Origin: Sceloporus undulatus
Lineage: Eukaryota > Chordata > Lepidosauria > Squamata > Phrynosomatidae
Direction: 5' to 3'
Assembly (NCBI RefSeq): GCF_019175285.1
Contig: NC_056528.1
Location: 16,461,447 to 16,525,446 of the forward strand
Length of the DNA: 64,000 nt
In this document: piece by piece, positions 9,801 through 17,827 of the stretch
Layout: each line of letters begins with the position of its first letter
Position numbering within the stretch: position 1 is the first letter of the stretch
Program-made: the position numbers and the translations under genes
Notes under the pieces: generated by a model
Seen by the model: only the letters and a program-made list of their open reading frames with translations
Told to the model about the DNA's origin: nothing
Database searches by the model: none

Positions 9801-11032
9801 ATTCAAACCAGCTTGCAATCATTTTGAAAGAATACAATGAAAGCATTGATGTCAAAAGTTAATAGAAAGCATTAAATAATACCAGCATGAAAACCAAACA
9901 GTTTAAAGCTGCATCCGCACTGCAGAAATAATCCGTTTGGACACGACTTTAACTGTCCTGCCTCAATGCAATGGGATCCTTGGAAATATAGTTTTGTATG
10001 ACTATTCTATAGAAGAATAAATCACAGTCATTCTTTTCATATGAACCCACAAGAAGAAAAATTAGCTTTCAGTCACGATAATACACCTAGTGAGACCTTA
10101 AGAAGAAAAATAATGTAGCATCAAAACTTTCCAAGGAACTTTGTTTTTTACCTCTATGCACCACCAGAGAGATAAAGGGAAAGTTAAAATGACCATGATG
10201 AAGGTAAAGACAATTAGGATCCATTCGCACAATCCAAATCCTTTGTCGGGGCCTCCTAAAGAAAGAAAGAAAGACGACTGTAAAAATGGATTTGTAGTTT
10301 GAAGATCCTGTTCTGTTGGAGAGGTTTTGGTGCCTCGCCGAACTACAAATTCCAGGATTCTGTAGGATACAGTCAGAGTGGTTAAAAGGGTGTCAAAAAC
10401 TGCTTTATTTCTGCAGTGTGGATATACCTCTGGAGACTGTGGTTCAAATCCTTGCTCATCCATGGAAGCCCATTGGATGACTTTGGGCAAGTCACACTCT
10501 CTCAGCCTCAGAGAAAGAGGGCTAGGAAGCAGGGATCCCCAAACTCAGGTCCTTTTATGGGGACTAAAACAAATGACAGTGCTTGCCCATAGGGAAACTA
10601 TACTTGCCCATAGGGAAACATAGGTGACTACTTGCCCATAGAGAAACATTGGAGAATAATTGCCCATAGGGAAACATTGGGAAATACTTGTCCATAGGGA
10701 AATATAGAATATTTGCCCATAGGGAAACATTGGGGAAGACCTGCCCATAGGAAACCATAGGAAACATATTCAATGTTTCTCTATGGGCAAGTCTTCCTCA
10801 ATGGTTCCCTATGGGCCAGTATGGCTTCCCTATGGGCAAGTAGTGTCGTTATGTTGGTACGTCCCTCTTTTTTGGACTCCACCCCCCACCCCCAATCAGG
10901 GCTGAGGCTTCTGGGAGTTGAAGTCCCCAAACCCTTGGAGAGCCAGGGTCTGAGCATCCCTGGACCACTCCCTGCCTCCTTCTCACCTTGGTTCTTGAGA
11001 GCATCCCTGATGCCTTTCTCAGGGTCCCCCAT
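6663..11032 (-). CDS. Stomatin-like paralog 2, complete seven-exon gene (SPFH/band 7 membrane protein)
   Basis: The joined exons encode 279 aa. Order: short cytosolic N-terminus (MGDPEKG), a membrane hairpin at about residues 27-49 with the bend proline at 42 (LTFPLSL), then the SPFH domain from about residue 51. A C-terminal helical segment ([17 protein letters not shown]) leads to the conserved end (FPLPIDMLQ). Cysteines 25 and 82 match the two palmitoylation sites of stomatin, and W180 matches the tryptophan of DAWGIKV. Every splice site is canonical and lengths after exon 1 equal those of STOM. By family it is a monotopic, oligomerising membrane-raft scaffold; its own partners are unknown. 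It is closer to STOM than to STOML3 (LGTKNL and FPLPIDMLQ). Differences from STOM gather in the hairpin (WWCIE) and exon 5 ([17 protein letters not shown]). Start chosen at the ATG whose next residues align with STOM. Confidence 0.95.
6862..6897 (+). repeat. (GGAA)n microsatellite beside exon 7
   Basis: GGAAGGAAGG run; on the gene strand it supplies the pyrimidine tract of the exon 7 acceptor. The same repeat is found at the same place in STOM (17831-17855). Confidence 0.9.
7246..7380 (-). CDS. Stomatin paralog 2, exon 6
   Basis: 135 nt between TTTTAACAG and GTAGGA. Encodes [20 protein letters not shown] then [20 protein letters not shown] and EARAK. Confidence 0.95.
7510..7700 (-). repeat. 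tRNA-derived SINE in paralog 2 intron 5
   Basis: Contains CCAACTTATGGCAACCCTAA, GGGTTTTCTTGGCAAGG and the head CAAACCACTACACCACAATG in reverse. Confidence 0.8.
7847..8050 (-). CDS. Stomatin paralog 2, exon 5
   Basis: 204 nt between CCCCTAG and GTATGG. Encodes [20 protein letters not shown] through [17 protein letters not shown] and [10 protein letters not shown], the core of the SPFH domain. Confidence 0.95.
8430..8565. mobile_element. Family B MITE, both arms
   Basis: GTTCCCAAACCTTGGTCTTC at left and CAAAACATCTGGAGGGCCAA at right, in intron 4 of paralog 2. Confidence 0.7.
8708..8790 (-). CDS. Stomatin paralog 2, exon 4
   Basis: 83 nt between CCCCGCAG and GTAGGT. Encodes [20 protein letters not shown] then FDIPPQE. 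Confidence 0.95.
8960..9215 (+). mobile_element. CR1-type LINE 3' end fragment
   Basis: TTTAGCCTGGAGAAGAGAAG, then GTTTAAATATTTGAAGGGAT and AAGCTTGTTTTCTGCTGCTC. This is the usual CR1/L3-like 3' region; in frame it would encode the end of a reverse transcriptase ORF. A SINE interrupts it at 9216. Confidence 0.75.
9216..9450 (-). repeat. tRNA-derived SINE inserted in CR1
   Basis: TTGTTGCTGTGTGCCTTCAA at left through to TAAGCCACGCTGG at right, full-length layout. Confidence 0.85.
9461..9533 (-). CDS. Stomatin paralog 2, exon 3
   Basis: 73 nt between TTTCCAG and GTAAGG. Encodes [20 protein letters not shown] and ARGP, the strand that leaves the membrane. Confidence 0.95.
9904..10000. mobile_element. 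Family A MITE, left half
   Basis: CTGCATCCGCACTGCAGAAA then AATCCGTTTGGACACGACTT. Confidence 0.6.
10152..10255 (-). CDS. Stomatin paralog 2, exon 2 (membrane hairpin)
   Basis: 104 nt between TTCTTTAG and GTAAAA. Encodes [11 protein letters not shown] followed by the hydrophobic hairpin with TFP bend and WWCIE. The acidic E at the membrane exit replaces K of STOM. Confidence 0.95.
10325..10435. mobile_element. Family A MITE, right half
   Basis: GAACTACAAATTCCAGGATT and TTTATTTCTGCAGTGTGGAT. Confidence 0.6.
10436..10520 (+). repeat. tRNA-derived SINE, 5' fragment
   Basis: TGGTTCAAATCCTTGCTC and GGGCAAGTCACACTCTCTCA. Confidence 0.7.
10570..10850. repeat. Minisatellite that changes orientation, paralog 2 intron 1
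   Basis: A unit of about 25-30 bp with core TGCCCATAGGGAAACATTGG. About seven copies run one way to about 10,760, then about three copies run the other way (CTATGGGCAAGT) to about 10,850. Together they form a long imperfect inverted repeat. Confidence 0.85.
10987..11032 (-). CDS. Stomatin paralog 2, exon 1 coding part
   Basis: 46 nt, ATG to donor AAG/GTGAGA. Encodes [15 protein letters not shown] plus one base that completes G with exon 2. Aligns with [18 protein letters not shown] of STOM. Confidence 0.85.
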
Positions 11033-11419
11033 GAGGATACCAACCGAGGACTTGCCCAGCTTGGCAGAGGCCAGGAGTAGGAGCCCAGACTGGCCTGAAG
11101 GAGACCCTCCAGAGCCCGATCCAAGAGTCCAGCATGCGCTGGCCAAGGGATGACGGTTGCTCCTCCATCCAGGCTCGAGCCAAGCCTGCCTTCCATCCTG
11201 CCTCCTTTGCAAGCTTTGCAAGCATCCTCTTGGCCTGTTTGGCTCTCTTTCCTGTTTGCAAGTTTTGCAAGCATCTAAGAAGGGAGGGGGGTAGGGATAC
11301 TACCAGGTGGAAAAAAGAGGGATGCACGAAAGGGTTTGCAAGATCCCAATAGGTCTCCTCGAGAGTAAATCTTCCTCCTCTTCCTCTTGGCTGCAATGGC
11401 ACTCAGCTAACTGCATGGA

Positions 11420-12200
11420 GTACATCTGCAGTCCATATGGCATTTTGACACTGTTTTCCCCGCCAGGGCTCCCCTCTGACAGACACCCTGGGATATGTAG
11501 TTTGCTAAGGGCAAGAGAAGGTTCGTAGAACTATGAGTCCAGTAGGCTCAAAGATGGAGCTCAAGTGATTCAAGTGGTGGCAAGCTGCATAGGGCCACCT
11601 TCAAAAAGAGTGGCTTTTTATACTGTGGACATAATGTGTTTTGACACCAATGTAACTGTCTAAACTCCACTTGTCCAGAAATGCTGGGATTGGTAGCTTG
11701 CTGGGGGCAAGAGAAGTTTCATGAAACTATGAATCCCGAGAGGCTATAAAATGGAGCTCAAGTGGTTCAAGTGGTGGCAAGCTGCATAGGGGCACCTTCA
11801 AAAAGAGTACCTTTTTACATTGAAATAATGTGTTTTGACACCGCTTTAACTGTCTGGGCGCCACTCATACGGTAATCCTGGGATTTGTAGTTTGCTGAGG
11901 CCTCCAGCGCTCTTGGGCAAGAGAAGGCTGGTTAAAATATGAATCCCAGGGGGCCGTAAAATGGAGCTCAAGTGCTTCAGGTGGTGGCAAGCTGCATAGA
12001 GGCATCATCAAAAAGAGTGCCTTTACACTGTAGAAATAATAATAATTTAAGGGCCATCCTACAGAATCCTGGGAGTTGCAGTTTCGCAGAGAAGGCGAAA
12101 GACTAGAAGACTACAGCTCCTTGGTGTCTATACGATGGCGCTGTAGTACTTAAAGTGGTGTCAAACTGCATTGTTTTTGCAGTGGAGATGCACCCTAAGG
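11420..12200. repeat. Tandem family A MITEs
   Basis: Four successive blocks share GGGATTTGTAGTTTGCTGAG-like arms. Three of them share GAGCTCAAGTG(A/G)TTCAAGTGG or a close form, followed by CAAGCTGCATAGGGGCACC-like text. The last block ends TTTTTGCAGTGGAGATGCAC. Repeat spacing is about 190 bp, which suggests local duplication, not separate insertions. Confidence 0.7.
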
Positions 12201-12394
12201 AGCAGGTAAACTCCTAGGCTTGAAAATCTGAAAATAGAAGTGGGCTCTTATCCTTTTTCTTGGTTTTCATGTATTTCTAGTTTTGCAGAAGAGGGAATTT
12301 CAAGCAAGGGTGGCTTGTCGCACAACCAGATAATACACAACGCCTACTGAAATTCCTTCATCTGCACAACTGTTTATTCCCTTTCATTTTTATG

Positions 12395-12480
12395 CCACCT
12401 TTCCAGAATCCATAGCATTGAGCCACAGCAGATAAAGTGGTATCAAGCTGAATGAATTCTGTAGTGCGGATGCAGCCGAA
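12395..12480. mobile_element. Family A MITE, right end
   Basis: CCATAGCATTGAGCCACAGC, then AAGTGGTATCAAGCTG and GTGCGGATGCAGCC. Confidence 0.6.
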
Positions 12481-13009
12481 GGCATGTTTTTAGTCCAATG
12501 CAACACCACTCTTCTTATGTTCTTTCTATTTCCCAGTAGGTGGCATTGCAGGGCAAAGATTTAAGCGCATGAATAGACGGGTTGCATGATCAGACCATTC
12601 ACACAGCTGCCTCCTGATTCTAGTTCTCAAGCTACTGTCTGTCCAATGAATGATACAGAAGCAGAAATACAATCCTGCCACGGAAATTCAAACAACTGTT
12701 GTGGGTCGGATGAGTTTATGTTTATTGCTGCAGCAAGAGTGAGGCAAGCAGAAAATATGATGGTGCTCTCTGCCAATGCTTTGATACATCAGTTAATAAA
12801 GCCTCTTATAGAATCATAGGCCCTATTCACACTGCGAAAATAATCCAAGATGAATCCAGGTTGAATCCTTGTTAATTCACACCCGTTCCGAATGCACATA
12901 AACCACTTAACCCAGGATATTCAGTACTAGAGTTTTTCCCGGGTTTTCCTGAAAGATCTGCATTGAAACGCATCTTCAGCAGTGTGAATAATCTTCCAAA
13001 TTGATTCAG

Positions 13010-13180
13010 ATCACTCTGTATCATTCAAAATCCATGGATGCTCAAGTCCCATTAAATACAACGGCATAGTAAAAGGACATGCCTTATATCAAGTGGCAAA
13101 ATCAAGGCTTGCATATTGGAATGCATATCTCTTTGGAATATTTCCAAGCCATGGATGCTAGAATCCATGGATAAAGGTTT
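13010..13180. mobile_element. Tigger-like element fragment
   Basis: ATCCATGGATGCTCAAGTCC near the left and TAGAATCCATGGATAAAGG at the right, the inverted-end style of pogo/Tigger non-autonomous elements. Confidence 0.5.
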
Positions 13181-13634
13181 CAAGGTTATCTAAATGCAGT
13201 TTAATTGCATTTCTCACTGATAGCTCCCTTCACTCAACTTATCATGTTATTTATTGGTCAAGTCCAAAGAGCATCCGATGCAAACCTGGCCGCCTTGTTC
13301 TGATGTACAAACTGCCCTGCAATGAACCGCAATTGCTCCGATAGCTGAAAATGGGTAGGAGTGATCTACGACTTGATATACAACCCAATTTAGATAGCTC
13401 TTCAAGGCCTCTTATATCACCAGGGAAAATGTCTCTTTTCCTCCAGATAAAGATGGCTGATTATTGACACATCCCAATGCAAAACGTTAATTAAGCCCAG
13501 AAAGTTGCCTTCCGTGAAACGTCTGCCTGGAGGCCTTTTCTCTCTCGAGATGATTTTGAGAATGGCTTTACATATCTTATGAATCCATAACATTGCTGGA
13601 TGGAAGCCTCACTAATCTAGCCTTGTTAATTCAG

Positions 13635-13862
13635 GGCCCGAACAGACAGGCGAAAATAAAGTTGCTTTGGGCCACTTTGGAAGTGTGATGTTTAAATGAT
13701 GCTTGTGTCCCAAGAGTCCAGATGCCGTGCCAAAGCCATGCTCCAGTCCTAAGGACTGGCGCACAGCTTTGGCACAGTTTTTGACCTCTTAAGATGCGTG
13801 TGTCATTTAAATAGCATACCTCCAAAGTGACCCGAAGCAGCTTTATTTTCACCTGTCTGTTA
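13635..13862. mobile_element. Palindromic MITE, family E, copy 1
   Basis: Arms GCGAAAATAAAGTTGCTTTG at left and CAGCTTTATTTTCACC at right, about 228 bp. An inner palindrome runs around TCCTAAGGACTGG. Confidence 0.75.
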
Positions 13863-14009
13863 TTTATTCACCCTGGACTTTGCTTCCAGGTCTGAACTGA
13901 GCTGTAACTTGTCTCTTCGTCCACTTTTCTAGTCTTTGAATTATAGAACAGCCCAACTATATTGTGCACAGATTTGCTGAAGACTGCCTTGTAGCGAAGC
14001 TACAACAAG

Positions 14010-14215
14010 GTCACAATGAAGCACAGATCTTGTTGCACCTTTGAGACTAACTGAAAGAAGTCGGCGGCATGAGCTTTCATGGACTGAAGTTTACTTCCTC
14101 CTAGACTTAAATCTAGGAAAGCTCGTGCTGCTGGCTTCTTTCTTTCAATTAGTCTCAAAGGTGCTACAAGATATTGATTCTACAGACTAACATGGCTATA
14201 TCTTTGAATTCTACC
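14010..14215. mobile_element. Palindromic element, family D
   Basis: Arms read TTGCACCTTTGAGACTAACT with TGAAAGAAGTC at left, and TTAGTCTCAAAGGTGCTACA then AGACTAACATGGC at right. The centre contains CTTAAATCTAGGAAAGCT. Family unassigned; six copies or fragments lie in the window. Confidence 0.65.
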
Positions 14216-15529
14216 ACAATGAAACATAGGCAGCCTATCCCTTAAGGAAGGGCTTTATTCAGTAGTAGAGCATGCAGTTAGTATGAAAAAGGTCCTAGGT
14301 TCAACTACTAGCATCTCCAGGTAGGGATGTGAATTAGTCTGAAAATGCTGTAGTGGTGCATTCGGTCATTGCAGACCAGATATCCTCAACATGTTTTGGC
14401 TGTCAACCCTTGTATAGACAAGCAGAGCATAAGAGCTCCACAAGTGTCATGCTCTCCAACATAGATGAAAACTGCGACACAGGCAACCAAGCAATATCCC
14501 ACTGCGATGGAGATGGCAAAAGTTATGCATCAAGAAGAACGCACAAGCTGGGAGAGCCTGCAGCAAAGTAGAAAATGAATATATAAACTTCTATTTTAAA
14601 GTCATGAAAATCATCTGTGGTCATAATTTTTGTTTTCAACAAGAAGGCGGTGGGAGCTGGCTCAAGAGGTGAAACTTTCATAGCCTCAACCGAGTTATCT
14701 GTTGTGGCAGCTATATTCAACCTAGAAATAATATTGACTTTTGGTAAGTTTTGGTCCGCTGTCATCTCCCGATGTTTTTGGTACCCAAAATAAATAGGAC
14801 CAGAGAGTTATCTTTGGGGATTTTTTTTGCCCCAGGATTTTTGCTTGCACAAAGTCAAAGGATCCTCTTTGACATGACCGAAGTTGCTAAAGTAAATCTG
14901 GAATACTTCACCTTCAAAGAAAAGAAATGTTCTCCAAAGAGAAATCGACAGGCTTAAAATGGAGAAGTCAAATGACCTGAGCTGAAAAAATTGGGGAAAT
15001 GGTTTTTGCATGCTGACAAAAGTGTCATACTGAAACATGGTAGTTTGACACAACTTTCTGAAACAAAGCTACACATACAACTGATACTGTAGTAGTTCCA
15101 CAATGATTACTCCTTAATGATCCCGTTGCCATGAATCCACAATGCATCCTCCTCTTTGTGACAGCTGTTGCGGTATTTAAAGAGATGAAATTAAATCCTA
15201 ACAAATATATAAGAATGGCGTTTGAAGGATGTTTTCTCAAGGTGTTTCCCAGTTGCGGTGCAATCTTTACCCAGTTCGCAGTTGGCATCCACCACAAACG
15301 GTGTCCCTGCTCTCTGTGCCAAGTTTTTGCCAGCTACCGAACAAACGGCTGGCATTCAAAACCAGTCAGCATTCATAATGAAGCCTTTGGCTTTTGAATT
15401 CCAGTACCCCAGTTAAGTCAACATTTGTCCTAGTTGCTTGGGAGAAAGACAGAGAGAGAAAGCACCATTTGGAAAGTGACATCTGATGGATACTGGGCAA
15501 AAATAGGAGCTTTTCATACCTTTGGCCTG

Positions 15530-15755
15530 TTACAGACTGCCAAAATAAAGCTGCTTTGGGTCTCTTTGGAGGTATGCTGTTTAAATGATGCATGGGTCCT
15601 AAGAGTCCGGAGGTCACGCCAAAGCCACACTCCATTCCTAAGCACTGGAGTGCAGCTTTGGTGCAGTTTCCGGATTCTTAGGATGCATGCATCATTTAAA
15701 TAGCATACCTCCAAAGAGACCCGAAGCAGCTTTATTTTGGCAGTCTGTAACAGGC
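15530..15755. mobile_element. Palindromic MITE, family E, copy 2
   Basis: Arms CAAAATAAAGCTGCTTTGGG and GAAGCAGCTTTATTTTGGCA are nearly perfect inverted repeats over about 65 bp. Outer ends are GCCTGTTACAGACTGCC and the reverse complement. Confidence 0.8.
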
Positions 15756-15784
15756 TTATGTTGCTCATTTGTTCTGTCACCATC

Positions 15785-15895
15785 CTCTGGAGCTGAGACA
15801 GTGTGACTTGCCAAAGGGTTTCCATGGCTGAGCAGGGATTTGAATCCTGGGCTTCAGAGACATAGTCCAACATTGAAACTATACTAGCTCTTACA
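15785..15895 (-). repeat. tRNA-derived SINE, head fragment
   Basis: TGAGCAGGGATTTGAATCCT and CATAGTCCAACATTGAAAC. Confidence 0.65.
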
Positions 15896-16034
15896 AAGGT
15901 AGGACAAGGATATTCAGGTTGATGTAGCACAAAGCGAAGGATTACGTGCAATGCAAACTCTCACAATCTGTTCAGCAGTTTCCATAGTGTGTTGGCACAC
16001 ATTTCCTAAACCTTTTTCATTAGAGCATATGTGG

Positions 16035-16150
16035 GTAAATGCGGGACTCAATATGTTCTTGGACTTCAGCTCCCATCAACCCTAGCTAGAACAGCCAATG
16101 TTAAAAGTGTATGGAAGTTGCAGTCCAACATTTGGAGAGCCAAAGTTGCC
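16035..16150. mobile_element. Family B MITE
   Basis: TTCTTGGACTTCAGCTCCCA and AGTTGCAGTCCAACATTTGG. Confidence 0.55.
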
Positions 16151-16348
16151 TGACTCTACAGTCGATGATGGAGGTGAAACATGAATTATTGTTGCATGCC
16201 TTCAAGTTGTTCCTGATTTATGGCAGCCCTATCATATTGCATATGGAGCCAGGCAGTGTTAAGTACATTTCAGCTAGCGAAGAATAATAATGCATTAGTC
16301 CCAAGAAAACCCAACCAAAAAGTGAGAACAGATGAAAAGAAAACACAC

Positions 16349-16354
16349 TTTTAT
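16349..16354 (-). promoter_or_regulatory. STOM: Candidate STOM poly(A) signal
   Basis: AATAAA on the minus strand followed by a GT-rich stretch (AGTGTGTTTTC). It would give a 3' UTR of about 1.3 kb, and I saw no other AATAAA between it and the stop. Confidence 0.55.
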
Positions 16355-16679
16355 TAGGAGCACAAACATGTAAATAATAACATTTTTTAAAAATAAAGAT
16401 TTGCATTTACACGCAACATGTTTACACGCAGCATTAGAACTAGACAGGCCTTGAACAAGTGTCGCATGTTGTTGGGAATCTATCTTTCTGGAAGAAGGTT
16501 ATGCGATATTCCAGTCTGGTAATTCAGAATTAAACCAGATCTTAATCATAAAACAAGATTCTCAAGGATGTAATTCTAGGACTTTGCACAAGCCATTATT
16601 GCAAGTGGTTCTTGGATCGTGTGGGAGGCAGAGCACCCAACTCTAGACATGTTGCCATCTGTTTCCTACATTGCAAAAC

Positions 16680-16860
16680 TAATGCAATTTGTCACTGCTT
16701 TATGTGCCACGGTTCTATGCAATGGAATACTAGGGTTTGTAGTTTTATGAGATATTTAGTCTTCAACTGGCTTTAAATGCATTGGCTACCATTGTTTTTT
16801 TCTTTCATGGAAGAAAGACCACTCGGGACCGACACTTGATATAAATAATGCAGTATCACC
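16680..16860. mobile_element. MITE-like insertion in STOM 3' UTR
   Basis: GGAATACTAGGGTTTGTAGT and TTTAGTCTTCAACTGGCTTT, resembling family A arms but more diverged. Confidence 0.4.
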
Positions 16861-17632
16861 AACATTGTCTACACTTCCCCCCCATAAAATTAAATACAGA
16901 ATGAAGCAAAGTTATAGACTGAAAGGCACAGCAGGGTTTCATGGCAATGGAACTTTTCATTCCCCTGCCCTTGTTAGAAAAAGAAAACAAAATAGGTAGT
17001 TGTCTTTAAAAATTAAGAAGCTTGGTAGAGTTGTATCGTTGCCGTGTTTTTATAAAGGAAGGCATCAAAGGCATACTTTCTTCTTCTTCTTTTGCTTGCA
17101 AAATCATTGTGTTAGCTTGCACACAAGACAAACACTCGTCAAAAAAAGAATACCCTCAAACTGCGTAGCTACAAGCATATTGTCTCCATAACTACAGTGT
17201 GTACATTCCAGCCTCTCTGATGTGGCAAGACAGGAGCGGAAAGTTCCACTACTGAGTCTCAGATGAGAATATGTTTCCCATGAGAGAGGAGACTAACTTT
17301 CAAATGCATCCAATCTCGCACTCAGTGGAGATGCTGAGAAATGTTTTGACCCTTCCTCTCCAAATTTTGGAGAGATGCAGGCATCCCAAAGCTGTCTATT
17401 AAAATGAAGGGAGTGTTGGAGGGAAAGATAGAAAGAATGAGGGATTCCAACAAGGCAGCCCAAATTAAATGCAAGGTTGGATTGTGTTGAGCCTCAGAGG
17501 GATCCAGATTGCCATGGTCACAAGAGATGCATGCCAACATGGCACAGAAACGATTTCTCCTCCCTCCAAGACTACCTTGCGCTTTCCAACAAGTGCAAGC
17601 ATCATCTCCCTCTGTCCAGATCTATTGCTTAG

Positions 17633-17827
17633 TTAATGTTTCATCCCCACAATGCCTTGCAGCATATCAATGGGCAGCGGAAACACGATGGTGGAGTTCT
17701 TCTCGGCGGCGATGGTGGTCAGGGTCTGCAGGTAGCGGAGTTGGAGGGCCGCCGGAGACTCTGTGATGACTATGGAAGCTTCCTTCAGGGCTCTGGAGGC
17801 GTTCATTTCACCCTCCGCTGCTATGAC
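17633..17827 (-). CDS. STOM: STOM exon 7 with stop
   Basis: 195 nt after acceptor CTTCCAG. Encodes [20 protein letters not shown] through [20 protein letters not shown] to MKH and TAA. Confidence 0.97.
   Translation of the reverse strand, partial: VIAAEGEMNASRALKEASIVITESPAALQLRYLQTLTTIAAEKNSTIVFPLPIDMLQGIVGMKH

Larger units (their letters stand above)
11033..16348. other. Spacer between paralog 2 and STOM
   Basis: Holds MITEs, SINE pieces and unassigned single-copy sequence. No exon recognised. The paralog 2 promoter must lie just right of 11,032; that stretch has several GC-rich and AGCCTGCC-type pieces, but no TATA or CCAAT element I would defend. Confidence 0.5.
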
